A stretch of DNA of 64,000 bases from Varibaculum timonense_A (GTDB lineage Bacteria > Actinomycetota > Actinomycetes > Actinomycetales > Actinomycetaceae), in contig NZ_JAQEVU010000008.1 of NCBI RefSeq assembly GCF_027694345.1, forward strand, positions 1 through 64,000. Direction: 5' to 3'. Below the pieces are notes generated by a model, which had not been told where the DNA came from, did no database searches, and saw only the letters and a program-made list of their open reading frames with translations. Both the position numbers and the translations under genes were made by a program. This document shows, in pieces, positions 1-8,571 of this stretch. Every line of letters starts with the position of its first letter. Position 1 is the first letter of the stretch.

Positions 1-3000
1 AAACCCAAAAAATCCCGCGACATATGCGGACATATGTCGCGGGACATCACATTAACAACTTCACCCCAATCAGAACCTGCAGATACCAGTGTCGGTATAC
101 TAGAGAAAGCATATCTTGGAATAGTAGTTATTTCCCCCCAAGAATCAGGTAGATTGGCAAAATCATTAAGACAAAAACACTCCGAACCCAAACTATTGAC
201 TTTACCCCAGGAATCTGGCAAGGCCGCAATGTCATTATAGGCAAATGCGCTATTTCCAATAGATTTAACATTATCCCAAGAAGCGGGAATAGTAATCAGC
301 TTATTATACCGAAAGGTTTCATCGGGGATAGCAGTTATCTTCCCCCAGGGCGCACTTAACTTAATTAACTGGTTTCTCTCAAATACGCCTTTGCCTAAAG
401 AGCTAACTTCACCCCAAGAATCTGGTAGTAGGGTAAGCGCATTACCGGAGAAAGCTTGTTTCCCGATTTTAGTTATTTTTCCCCAAGAAGCAGGCAGTTT
501 CGTTATCTTATTAGATTCCTTACCGTACTCGTAATAGCCGAATGCCCTCTCTCCTATTTCAGTAATCTCACCCCAGGAATCTGGCAAAGAAGTCAAACGA
601 TTAAAAGCAAATGCGTCTCCAGGAATTTTAGTAATCTTTCCCCAGGGCGCAGTTAGAGAAGTCAGCAGGTTACTCTTAAAAGCCGATACTCCAAGCTCTG
701 ATACCTCTCCCCAGGACGCAGGTAAACTGGTTAATTGATTTTTTTGAAAGGAATAGTGGGCAATTTTAGTTATTTCACCCCAGGAGTCCGGTAGGGATTT
801 GAGCTGATTATTCTCAAAGGCAAACATACCGATCTGTTTTACGGTTCCCCAACTATCAGGCAGAGATGTTAAACGGTTGCTGGAGAAGATACTATTAGGT
901 ATTTCTGGCCATCCATCCCAGGAAAACTTTAATTCACTAATCTGATTACTGGAAAAAGCTCCCGTTAACAAACACCACTTCTGAACACAATCACTTTTAG
1001 CCTTTGTAACATCAATTTTACCCCAGTTATCCGGTAACGCAGGGATTTGATTCTTATAAAAAGCATAAAAGCCTATAAAATTAACATCTTTCCAAGAGTC
1101 CGGAATACTAGTTATCTGATTGTCAGCAAACGCGCTAGCATCTATTCTTTTTATACTTCCCCAGGAAGCTGGTAGGGAAGCTATTTTATTTCTTTCAAAC
1201 ACTCCCTCCGGAAGCGCAGTAATCTTGCCCCAGGGTGCTTCCAACGCCGTAATTTTATTGCCCCAAAAAGATTCCTCCCCCAGGGATGAGACATTCCCCC
1301 AAGACTTTGGAAGGGAGGTAAGGCTGCAATTCATAAATGCCTTATCACTGATACTGGTTACTTTGCCCCAAGAATCCGGCACCGCAGTAAGTTTAGTACC
1401 AGAGAACGCTTCCTGACCGATACGCTCGATATTTCCCCAAGATTCTGGCACCGAGGTTAAATCTGTTACCTGCCGGAAGCCATCAACCGCATTAATTGCC
1501 TGCCCTTTGTCACCAAATGTGGGCCAACACCAATCTGAACTATTTTTAGTCTTACCGGCTTTATGCTTATCTAACCCAGTTTCACTAAATCCGGAAATAG
1601 TGCCGCCCCTGTATTTGAAGTCTTTTACTTGCCAGCCGGGGCAGATGATTTGTTCTGGCCAGTCCGGGCCGACCGCGATAGTACCCTTAACAGTCTTAGA
1701 ACGCCCCTTAGCATCAGTAACCGTATAGAAAACCTGGGTCGTGCCCTCTACCGAAGTATCCACACTCTCCGGAGACACCTTCAATAGGTTAGTTATATTG
1801 TGTCCCTCAACGTCCTTAGCACTCACGCCCTTCAATAAAGCCGCTGTAGAGCCGTCAGCCCCATTAGCTAAATGCTTATTAACCTCACCAGTAATAGTCG
1901 GCGAAAAATCAGTACGCTTATAAACAAACGTAACCGTATTATCCCCACCCACCTTCGGGGTAATCTCCTCAGCCTCCTTAACAGCCACAAAACCAGCCAA
2001 AACCGGAGCCTTAACCGTATTCTTCTGACCCGCAAAATAAACCCCATCCGGCTCCGTAAACTCACTTTGCAAAACCTCAGGGCTACGCAAGGGCTTATTA
2101 GTACCCTGTTCAATGTAGTTAATGGTGATCGAGACCGCATCCCCCGCAGCCACCTGACCAAACCCAGATTTGTACTTTTCGGACTTTACCGCGGCCGGGA
2201 GCGATTGTTGCCCGTCAGCCTTTTCCAGCACCACCCAACGCTTATTATTCGCAAACACTTCCGAACCAAAATCGGTGACAGTAGATGGAATCTTTACTTT
2301 CTCAATCTGGTTACCACTAAAAGCCTCCTGCCCTACTTGCGCCAGCTTAGACGGAAACGTAACCCCCTTGAGCTGGTTATTAGCAAACGCACTGACACCA
2401 ATCTCAGTTACCGTATCTGGCAGTTCCACCGTTTCCAACTGATTATCACGGAAAACATTCGCCGAAATAACAGTTACCGGCGCATCCTTAATCTTTACCG
2501 ATTTCAGGGCGTTATCGCTAAACGCGCCCTCACCAATAGTTTCCAGCGTGGAAGACTCAAACACCGTCAGCTTATTCTTCTGAAACGCGCCCTCACCAAT
2601 AACCTTCAAACCCGAAGCCACAAGCTCCTTAATCTGATTATCGTAAAACGCACGATCAGCAACCTCAGTCACCGAATCCGGCAACGTAACCTTAGTCAGC
2701 TCCAGCCCCGAAAACACGCCCTCCGCAATCTTAGTAGTACCCGCCGGGACAGTCAGTTCCTTATTAGCTTCTAGCGCAGCCTTGCCCTTATCAGTCAGAC
2801 CCACTAAAACGCTATCTTCAAAAACAAAACGATCATCACTAGGACTAGCACCGGCACGCAACGGCCCCGCAGCCCGCCCCGCAGCACCAGAACCAGCCTC
2901 CCGAAAATCAAGCTGCGAAGTAGCAGCCGAAGATCTATTTGCCACCTGGGTAGAGTGATTCGCGGCAGGCGCCGACAGGGGTATAACCGCCAGTAAAGAG

Positions 3001-3116
3001 GAGAAAACCAATCCCACCACCGACAGCAACGCCACGGTGCGCCGACTTAAAGATGCACGTGAAAAGGTTTTAGCGCCAGTTATTGAGCGACTCGCCAGAT
3101 CGAAAAGTTTATCCAT
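1..3116 (-). CDS. Secreted BspA-like leucine-rich-repeat surface protein, 3' part outside window
   Basis: The reading frame is open from the ATG at 3116 to the left edge (about 1038 codons), so the C-terminus and any cell-wall anchor are not visible. Seen: a long signal peptide (basic n-region to about residue 28, hydrophobic core TVALLSVVGLVFSSLLAVI, small residues SAPAA near 50). About eight BspA/LRR_5-type repeats follow at roughly residues 120-292, then a MucBP-like stretch at about 325-398 (ITINYIEQGTNKPL ... VTFVYKR), an Ig-like bacterial domain at about 400-482, and from about 555 a second array of about 19 repeats of 23 residues with consensus LTSLPDSWGxITxIG plus AFxxN. An in-frame GTG at 3122 lies closer to the AGG ribosome site and is an alternative start. 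Family knowledge suggests adhesion or host binding; the target is unknown. The repeat pattern breaks at about position 50, beside a perfect palindrome. Confidence 0.85.
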   Translation of the reverse strand, partial: MDKLFDLASRSITGAKTFSRASLSRRTVALLSVVGLVFSSLLAVIPLSAPAANHSTQVANRSSAATSQLDFREAGSGAAGRAAGPLRAGASPSDDRFVFEDSVLVGLTDKGKAALEANKELTVPAGTTKIAEGVFSGLELTKVTLPDSVTEVADRAFYDNQIKELVASGLKVIGEGAFQKNKLTVFESSTLETIGEGAFSDNALKSVKIKDAPVTVISANVFRDNQLETVELPDTVTEIGVSAFANNQLKGVTFPSKLAQVGQEAFSGNQIEKVKIPSTVTDFGSEVFANNKRWVVLEKADGQQSLPAAVKSEKYKSGFGQVAAGDAVSITINYIEQGTNKPLRSPEVLQSEFTEPDGVYFAGQKNTVKAPVLAGFVAVKEAEEITPKVGGDNTVTFVYKRTDFSPTITGEVNKHLANGADGSTAALLKGVSAKDVEGHNITNLLKVSPESVDTSVEGTTQVFYTVTDAKGRSKTVKGTIAVGPDWPEQIICPGWQVKDFKYRGGTISGFSETGLDKHKAGKTKNSSDWCWPTFGDKGQAINAVDGFRQVTDLTSVPESWGNIERIGQEAFSGTKLTAVPDSWGKVTSISDKAFMNCSLTSLPKSWGNVSSLGEESFWGNKITALEAPWGKITALPEGVFERNKIASLPASWGSIKRIDASAFADNQITSIPDSWKDVNFIGFYAFYKNQIPALPDNWGKIDVTKAKSDCVQKWCLLTGAFSSNQISELKFSWDGWPEIPNSIFSSNRLTSLPDSWGTVKQIGMFAFENNQLKSLPDSWGEITKIAHYSFQKNQLTSLPASWGEVSELGVSAFKSNLLTSLTAPWGKITKIPGDAFAFNRLTSLPDSWGEITEIGERAFGYYEYGKESNKITKLPASWGKITKIGKQAFSGNALTLLPDSWGEVSSLGKGVFERNQLIKLSAPWGKITAIPDETFRYNKLITIPASWDNVKSIGNSAFAYNDIAALPDSWGKVNSLGSECFCLNDFANLPDSWGEITTIPRYAFSSIPTLVSAGSDWGEVVNVMSRDICPHMSRDFLG
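13..44. repeat. Perfect 14-bp inverted repeat at left edge
   Basis: Arms TCCCGCGACATATG (13-26) and CATATGTCGCGGGA (31-44) are separated by CGGA. It sits inside the open LRR frame, exactly where the 23-residue repeat pattern stops being recognisable. It could be the end of an insertion sequence, a recombination site, or a feature of a contig edge; the window is too short to decide. Confidence 0.6.
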
Positions 3117-3211
3117 ATCCACGCTTACCTCGTTCACGTAACATCGAAGCTAATACCGAGAATCAGCAGGAAAAAATCAGCTAATTCTCAGAAATCCACA
3201 GATTAATATCT

Positions 3212-3240
3212 ATTATCCGGCTCTAATAGAAGGGTGTCAA
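3212..3240 (-). promoter_or_regulatory. Sigma-70-type promoter of the LRR surface protein gene
   Basis: Read on the minus strand there is a perfect -35 TTGACA (3240-3235), a 17-nt spacer and a -10 GATAAT (3217-3212). A transcript starting near 3205 would have a leader of about 90 nt before the ATG at 3116. The leader contains an imperfect hairpin (about 3156-3190) made of GAGAATTAGC and GCTGATTCTC. Putative only; no start site is measured. Confidence 0.65.
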
Positions 3241-3286
3241 TCATTAATCAACTGGCGGGCGACGCCAAAAATAGGCACTTTAAGCA

Positions 3287-3296
3287 CCCCCCCCCC
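3287..3296. repeat. C10 homopolymer tract upstream of the surface protein promoter
   Basis: Ten consecutive C on the plus strand, about 47 bp upstream of the -35 box of the LRR gene promoter. Such tracts are slippage-prone, and in other bacteria they tune surface protein expression; that role here is inference. Confidence 0.7.
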
Positions 3297-3351
3297 GAAA
3301 AACCTTGAAATCCAGCTAAAACGCCACTTAGGAGCCTCAGGAGACTTAAGC

Positions 3352-3391
3352 CCTAAACCGTAGATTAAATTATTCTAATCTCCGTTTTAGG
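3352..3391. repeat. Imperfect 16-bp inverted repeat
   Basis: CCTAAACCGTAGATTA (3352-3367) and TAATCTCCGTTTTAGG (3376-3391) pair with two mismatches over an 8-nt loop. No T-run follows on the minus strand, so it does not look like a simple intrinsic terminator. It lies between the end of the UDP-glucose pyrophosphorylase gene and the LRR promoter. Confidence 0.45.
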
Positions 3392-4380
3392 ACTTTCTCC
3401 CTATCCCGACCCCGGTTTTATTCTCCCCTTATCCCGGTTTTTCCCTCTCCCTCCGCTTTTATTCACCCATTCCTCCGCTTTTATCCCCCCAGCAGTTCTT
3501 CCTTCCCAATCCCGACCCCAGCTTCGTTTTTCCCTTTCCCTAGCAGCGCTTCCCTACCAATCCTGTCCCCGGATTCGTTCTTCTCTTACCCCCCCAAGCC
3601 ATCCACCCGGCATGACCTTCCGTCCCCACCAAACCGGGAGGGCGATTCCGCACCGGGAGGGTCATTCTGTCGCCGGAGAGTGATTCTGCCAAATTCCACC
3701 AGCAGTTTTAATCAATCCCCCAACCATTCCGCCCTCCCGAAACAGCTCCGCCCTCCAAATCCCAACCCTGACTTTACCCTTCCCTTATCTCCCCCTACCT
3801 TCATTCTTCCTTCTCCTTCCAAAGCCGTTCGCCGGGCATGACCACCAAAACCCAGCCGTCCCCACCAAACCGGGAGGGTCATTCTGTCCCCGGGGGGGCG
3901 ATAACGACAAGCCAATCAACGCGAACAGTAAAAACACGCAACCATTCCACCCTCCCGAAACAGCACCGCCCTCCAAATCCCAAGCCAGCCGACCATTCCA
4001 TCCTCCCCAGACAGTTCCACCCTCCCAATCCCAAACCCAGCAGACAATTTCCAACCATTCCACCTTCCACAGACAGTTTCACCCTCCCAATCCTGACCCT
4101 GGCTTCGTTCTTCTCTTACCCCCAAGCCATCCATCCGGCATGACCCAGCCGTCCCCACCAAACCCGGAGGGCAATTTTGCACCAGGAGGGTCATTCTGCC
4201 AAACCCCACCAGCAGTTTTAATCAATCCCCTAACCATTCCACCCTCCACAGACAGTTCCACCCTCCCAATCCGGGCAAAACCGCCAAAATCCAGCCCTCC
4301 CCACCGAACCCGGAGGGTGATTCGGTTATTGGAGGGCGATTTTACACCAGGAGGGTCATTCTGTTGCCAGAGGGTGATAA

Positions 4381-5175
4381 CGTCAGGCAGACAAACACAA
4401 CCAGCAAAAACACACGCTAACACCACCCTCCCGAGACAAAACCCCCCTCTCAGAACAGTTCCGCCCTCCAAATCCCGAACCCAGCAGACAAATCCCGACA
4501 GTTTCACCCTCCCGATTCAAAACCACCCTCCTAATTCAGCAATCAAGCCCAAATAGCGGCGATTTCACATAAACCCGGAGGGAGATTCGGTTATTGGAGG
4601 GTGATTCGGTTGCTGGAGGGCGATTTTGCACCAGGAGGGCGATAACGTCAGCCAGACAAACACAACCAGCAAAAACACACGCTAACACCACCCTCCCGAG
4701 ACAAAACCCCCCTCTCAGAACAGTTCCGCCCTCCAAATCCCGAACCCAGCAGACAAATCCCGACAGTTTCACCCTCCCGATTCAAAACCACCCTCCTAAT
4801 TCAGCAATCAAGCCCAAATAGCGGCGATTTCACATAAACCCGGAGGGAGATTCGGTTATTGGAGGGTGATTCGGTTGCTGGAGGGCGATTTTGCACCAGG
4901 AGGGCGATAACGTCAGCCAGACAAACACAACCAGCAAAAACACACGCTAACACCACCCTCCCGAGACAAAACCCCCCTCTCAGAACAGTTCCGCCCTCCA
5001 AATCCCGAACCCAGCAGACAAATCCCGACAGTTTCACCCTCCCGATTCAAAACCACCCTCCTAATTCAGCAATCAAGCCCAAATAGCGGCGATTTCACAT
5101 AAACCCGGAGGGAGATTCGGTTATTGGAGGGTGATTCGGTTGCTGGAGGGCGATTTTGCACCAGGAGGGCGATTT
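4381..5175. repeat. Three 265-bp tandem direct repeats
   Basis: Copies at 4381-4645, 4646-4910 and 4911-5175 follow one another with an exact 265-bp period and are almost identical by eye. One difference is CGTCAGGCAG versus CGTCAGCCAG at the start of copy 1. A fourth partial copy starts at 5214 and diverges after about 60 bp. The near-identity implies recent duplication or homogenisation. Confidence 0.9.
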
Positions 5176-5206
5176 TGCACCAGGAGGGCGATTTTGCACC
5201 AGGAGG
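5150..5206. repeat. Three perfect 19-bp direct repeats
   Basis: The unit GCGATTTTGCACCAGGAGG occurs at 5150-5168, 5169-5187 and 5188-5206. Each 265-bp copy has only one such unit, so the last copy has gained two, which adds 38 bp to the spacing. Confidence 0.9.
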
Positions 5207-5660
5207 GCGATAACGTCAGCCAGACAAACACAACCAGCAAAAACACACTCCAACACCACCCTCCCGAGACAAAAGCACCCTCCCAATCCCGCCAAAACCC
5301 GCAAAATCCAGCCATTTCCACCAAACCGGGAGGGTGATTCCGTCCCCGGAGGGTGATAACGTCAGGCAGACAAATACAACCAGCAAAAACGCAGGGCAAT
5401 TCCACACCCGGTGGGTCATTCCGTCCCCGGAGGGGGATACCACCAAACCCCACGAGCTCCCCGGTTAAAGATGACGGGAAAAAGCCAGAAACTACGGGCA
5501 TTAGCCAGAAACTATTCCCTAGTTAAAGCTAATCAAACCTAACGTGAACAGGAATTACCCTGAAAAACCCTAAAAAATACCCCGAAACTAACTCTAAAAT
5601 CAGTCCTAAAATTAACCCTAAAAAATAGCCCGGAATATACTCCTGAAACTAACTCAGAAA

Positions 5661-7040
5661 TTACTCGGAAAGAGTAGTGTTATCAGGAACCATCTGCTCG
5701 CCCTCGGCGCTCAAAGCCACATCCCCAACAACTTTAACGTTTCTACCGAAAGTAAAAGCGCCACTAACCTTAAAGGAATTAGCTTCCCGAAGTGAAGGAA
5801 CCCCGAAAGCAAAACGGGACTCAAAATCAGCAATCTTCTTGAAGAAATGGCTATCCAAATCGACTTCTACATTCCGGTTATTAACCTGACGCAAATGGAA
5901 ATCCTCACCAAGCTCATAAATGTCAGAACGCACCAAAGTCAGCTCGTTAGTGGTTTTAACCGGCAAGAAACGACTGCGAGGAACCAAAATCGCAGTAGCG
6001 CCCGCAAACGACGCAATCGCCGCGCCCATCGCGGTTTCCATTTGGATAACTGCGGGACTGTCAGAATCAGAGGGATCAACCGTCTTGTGATTGGCAATCA
6101 ACGGCAACCCCAAAACTGCGTTACGCTCTACCAACGCATCACGTAGCTTCAACAAATCAAACCAAAGATTATTAGTATGAAAAAACGGGTGTCGATGCTC
6201 ATCAGTAAAATAATCCATCTGCTCGGGAGGAGTCTGCGCCGTATCGCGCAAAATCAACTGCCCATCAGATTTACGAATCGCCAAATGACCACCCTTACGG
6301 TCATTAACTGTACGAGTACAAAGCTCCGCCGCATAGGGCGCGCCACTGCTGGCAAACCAACCAGCTATCTCCGGGCTGGGGGTAGCCCCCAAATTATCCG
6401 AATTGGAAGTCATTGCGTAACGATAACCAGCGTCAATCAGTTTATCCAGCAACCCCGAACCGAAAAGGGCGGTATAAATGTCGCCATGACCCGGAGGACA
6501 CCATTCCAACGAAGGATCCTTATCCCAAGAAACCGGGGTTAAATCATCGGCGCGCAGCTTCGGCTCTTGATTTTGCAGAAAATCCAAAGGCAAATCATCA
6601 ACCTGGATACCAGGATGCTTTTCCAAAGCCGCCAAAGTATCGGCTTTTGTGCGGAAAGAATCCATAAAAATCAGCGGCAATTTCACCCCGTAAGATTGCC
6701 GCGCCGCCAACACCTGACGGCAAATAATATCCAAAAAAGTTAGCCCCGAACGAACCGGCAATAAGGACTTGGCTTTATCCATACCCATAGAAGTGCCCAG
6801 CCCGCCGTTGAGCTTAATCATTACGGTTTTAGATAAAGCCTCACGAGCTTGCTCGGGACTGACCTGCGCATCTTCCAGGCTATCAACACTGGTGAGCGGG
6901 GAAATGGTTTCCTCCGGGATAAAACCGGTATGCTCGCCCTCTAGCACCTGGTAATAGTGAGAAAACACCGAGATAGCTGCCGGGCTAACCCCAGCTTGCT
7001 CCATTTTTTCCACCGCTTGAGCCAGCCCTGCTTCACTCAT
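5661..7040 (-). CDS. UTP--glucose-1-phosphate uridylyltransferase, eukaryotic-type UDPGP family
   Basis: 459 residues, full length for the UDPGP family found in bifidobacteria and relatives rather than the short GalU type. It makes UDP-glucose from UTP and glucose-1-phosphate in the cytoplasm for galactose metabolism and envelope glycan synthesis. The nucleotide-binding signature KLNGGLGTSMGMDKAKS lies near residue 76, followed by LPVRSGLTFLDI. A substrate-binding stretch with NSDNLG is near residue 214, and the C-terminal part looks like a left-handed beta-helix segment (FTFGRNVKVVGDVAL). The ATG at 7040 has an AAAGGAG site about 11 nt upstream. It follows the DUF349 gene by 58 bp on the same strand and may be cotranscribed with it. 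Confidence 0.92.
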   Translation of the reverse strand: MSEAGLAQAVEKMEQAGVSPAAISVFSHYYQVLEGEHTGFIPEETISPLTSVDSLEDAQVSPEQAREALSKTVMIKLNGGLGTSMGMDKAKSLLPVRSGLTFLDIICRQVLAARQSYGVKLPLIFMDSFRTKADTLAALEKHPGIQVDDLPLDFLQNQEPKLRADDLTPVSWDKDPSLEWCPPGHGDIYTALFGSGLLDKLIDAGYRYAMTSNSDNLGATPSPEIAGWFASSGAPYAAELCTRTVNDRKGGHLAIRKSDGQLILRDTAQTPPEQMDYFTDEHRHPFFHTNNLWFDLLKLRDALVERNAVLGLPLIANHKTVDPSDSDSPAVIQMETAMGAAIASFAGATAILVPRSRFLPVKTTNELTLVRSDIYELGEDFHLRQVNNRNVEVDLDSHFFKKIADFESRFAFGVPSLREANSFKVSGAFTFGRNVKVVGDVALSAEGEQMVPDNTTLSE

Positions 7041-7098
7041 CTTCAGCTTTCTCCTTTACCTAAAACCATACCTAGACTGGAAAGTCTCCACCTTAAGA

Positions 7099-8439
7099 CT
7101 AGAAAGTTTCCACCTGTTGCAACCAAGCTCTCCGTGCCTGTAAAGAGTCCTCAAGTTCTTTCAACTTGGTCTCGTCACCGGCAGATTTAGCCTGTTCGAT
7201 TTGCGCCTCAATATCGGCTATTAAGCTCTTAAGCTGCCCCGCCATACCCTCGGCGCGAGCTTTAGTCTCGGGATTGGATTTACGCCAGAGGTCTTCCTCC
7301 AAGGTGCGTAAATGATCCTCAACCGCGCGCATACGTCGTTCTATCCGCTCAACATCGGCACGCGGCACATGACCAATCTCGTCCCACTGTTCTTGCAAAG
7401 GACGCAGCTTGGCTTTGAGCTGCTCAATATCGGTTAAGTCCTTCAGCGGCTCTGCCTTCTCTAAAATGGCTTCCTTCTTCGCCAAATTTTCCGTCTCTAC
7501 AGCGCTCTCTGCTTCTTGCTGGGCGTTCCGGGCATCAAAAAATACCTGTTGAGCATGGTGAAAACGCTGCCACAAAACATCATCATCACGCCGAGAAGCT
7601 CGACCAGCCCGCTTCCACTGGCTCATCAAATCCCTAAACGCCCGAGAGGTATCGCCCCAATTAGTAGACGAAGAAAGCGCCTCCGCCTGTTTAATCAGTT
7701 TCTCTTTAGCGACTTTCGCCTGAGTCTGGGCAGAATCCAACTCGTTGAAAAATGCCCGCCGGTTCTTTTCAAATAAAGAACGCGCCGCCGCGAAACGCTT
7801 CCAAAGTTCGTCCTCGAAAGAGCGCTCAATCCGCGGTCCGTCGTGCTGAAGCCGCTTCCATTGGTCAAGCAAATCCCGCAGTTCCTGCCCGGACTGTTTC
7901 CATTGGGTGCGGGAAGAATCCTGCCCGGCAATTTCCTCAGCCCTGACCACCACTTTTTCGCGGTTCGCCCGTGCCTCTTCCTTAGCTTGAGCACGCTGCG
8001 CCGCAACCTCTTCTTTACGTTTATCAGCCTTTTCTTGCAGCTTAGCTACTTTTTCACGTAAAGCCGGTAAATCACCAACCGCAGCCGGTTCGCTCACCTG
8101 CTCCCGTAAAGAACTCATCGTTTGATCAATTTCGCGTTCAGCCAACTTTGGAAGCCGCTCTGCAAACAAAGAAATCTGGGCAGCTAAATCCAAATAGCGC
8201 CGCGCGTAAATCTTTAACGGATTTTCGGGAACTTCCGCCGGGAACTGTCCAATCTGGCGTTCCTGGTCACCATCCTTCACCCAAACGCGACCATCTTCAT
8301 CAACCCGTCCAAAGGACAGAACCTGAGACAAATCAGGAGTTTTAGCGGTATTCACCGGTTTATTTTGGGCAGATAAATGAATCTTCCCCGGAGTGGGAAC
8401 AGGTTTAGGCTTCGGTGTCATATCAGGCTGTTCAGTCAC
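7099..8439 (-). CDS. DUF349 domain-containing protein
   Basis: 446 residues, almost entirely charged alpha-helix. After a proline-rich start (residues 8-20) it has repeated DUF349-type three-helix units, marked by recurring W-K-R-A/L motifs (QWKRLQHDGP, QWKRAGRASRRDDD, EQWDEIGHVPRADVERIERR). No enzyme motif is visible. Family members commonly lie next to rel in actinobacteria, as here; the molecular role is not established. The GTG start at 8439 has AAGGA 8 nt upstream. A 20-bp near-duplicate (7074-7093 and 7096-7115) spans its last codons and the adjacent spacer. Confidence 0.88.
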   Translation of the reverse strand: MTEQPDMTPKPKPVPTPGKIHLSAQNKPVNTAKTPDLSQVLSFGRVDEDGRVWVKDGDQERQIGQFPAEVPENPLKIYARRYLDLAAQISLFAERLPKLAEREIDQTMSSLREQVSEPAAVGDLPALREKVAKLQEKADKRKEEVAAQRAQAKEEARANREKVVVRAEEIAGQDSSRTQWKQSGQELRDLLDQWKRLQHDGPRIERSFEDELWKRFAAARSLFEKNRRAFFNELDSAQTQAKVAKEKLIKQAEALSSSTNWGDTSRAFRDLMSQWKRAGRASRRDDDVLWQRFHHAQQVFFDARNAQQEAESAVETENLAKKEAILEKAEPLKDLTDIEQLKAKLRPLQEQWDEIGHVPRADVERIERRMRAVEDHLRTLEEDLWRKSNPETKARAEGMAGQLKSLIADIEAQIEQAKSAGDETKLKELEDSLQARRAWLQQVETF

Positions 8440-8571
8440 TAATTTTTTCCTTAAATCAGTTCTTCCTGCGGCTAGGTTAAGCCGCGTGCGCGTGGGATGT
8501 TTTACCCCAACAACATATTACGCACTAGAGCCCCTAAAGCGCCAACAGCCGACATACTTTAGGATAAAAAC

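Larger units (their letters stand above)
3400..5460. repeat. Gene-free array of degenerate GGAGGG-type repeats in both orientations
   Basis: This 2-kb stretch is packed with an 18-20-bp degenerate unit whose core on the plus strand is GGAGGGYSATT (for example near 3640, 3657, 3870, 4186, 4311, 4335, 4350). It alternates with blocks where the related core appears inverted (TTCCACCCTCC, TTCCGCCCTCC). Long stop-free stretches occur on both strands, but they are repetitive, mutually antisense and without a recognisable domain, so I do not call genes. From 5461 to 5660 the sequence becomes AT-rich with repeated CCTAAAA/CCTGAAA pentads and holds nothing recognisable. Confidence 0.75.

Noticed and set aside
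34..2774. Several plus-strand open frames of 60-300 codons opposite the surface protein
   Set aside because: They are antisense shadows of the repeated LRR gene; the minus frame has a signal peptide, promoter and clear domain repeats.
4376..5270. Possible CRISPR array in the regularly repeated region
   Set aside because: Repeats are either 265 bp or contiguous 19-bp units without unique spacers, and no cas genes are nearby.
3712..5446. Many overlapping open frames of 67-142 codons on both strands in the repeat field
   Set aside because: They are low-complexity, repeat with the 265-bp period, overlap on opposite strands and show no domain or ribosome site pattern.
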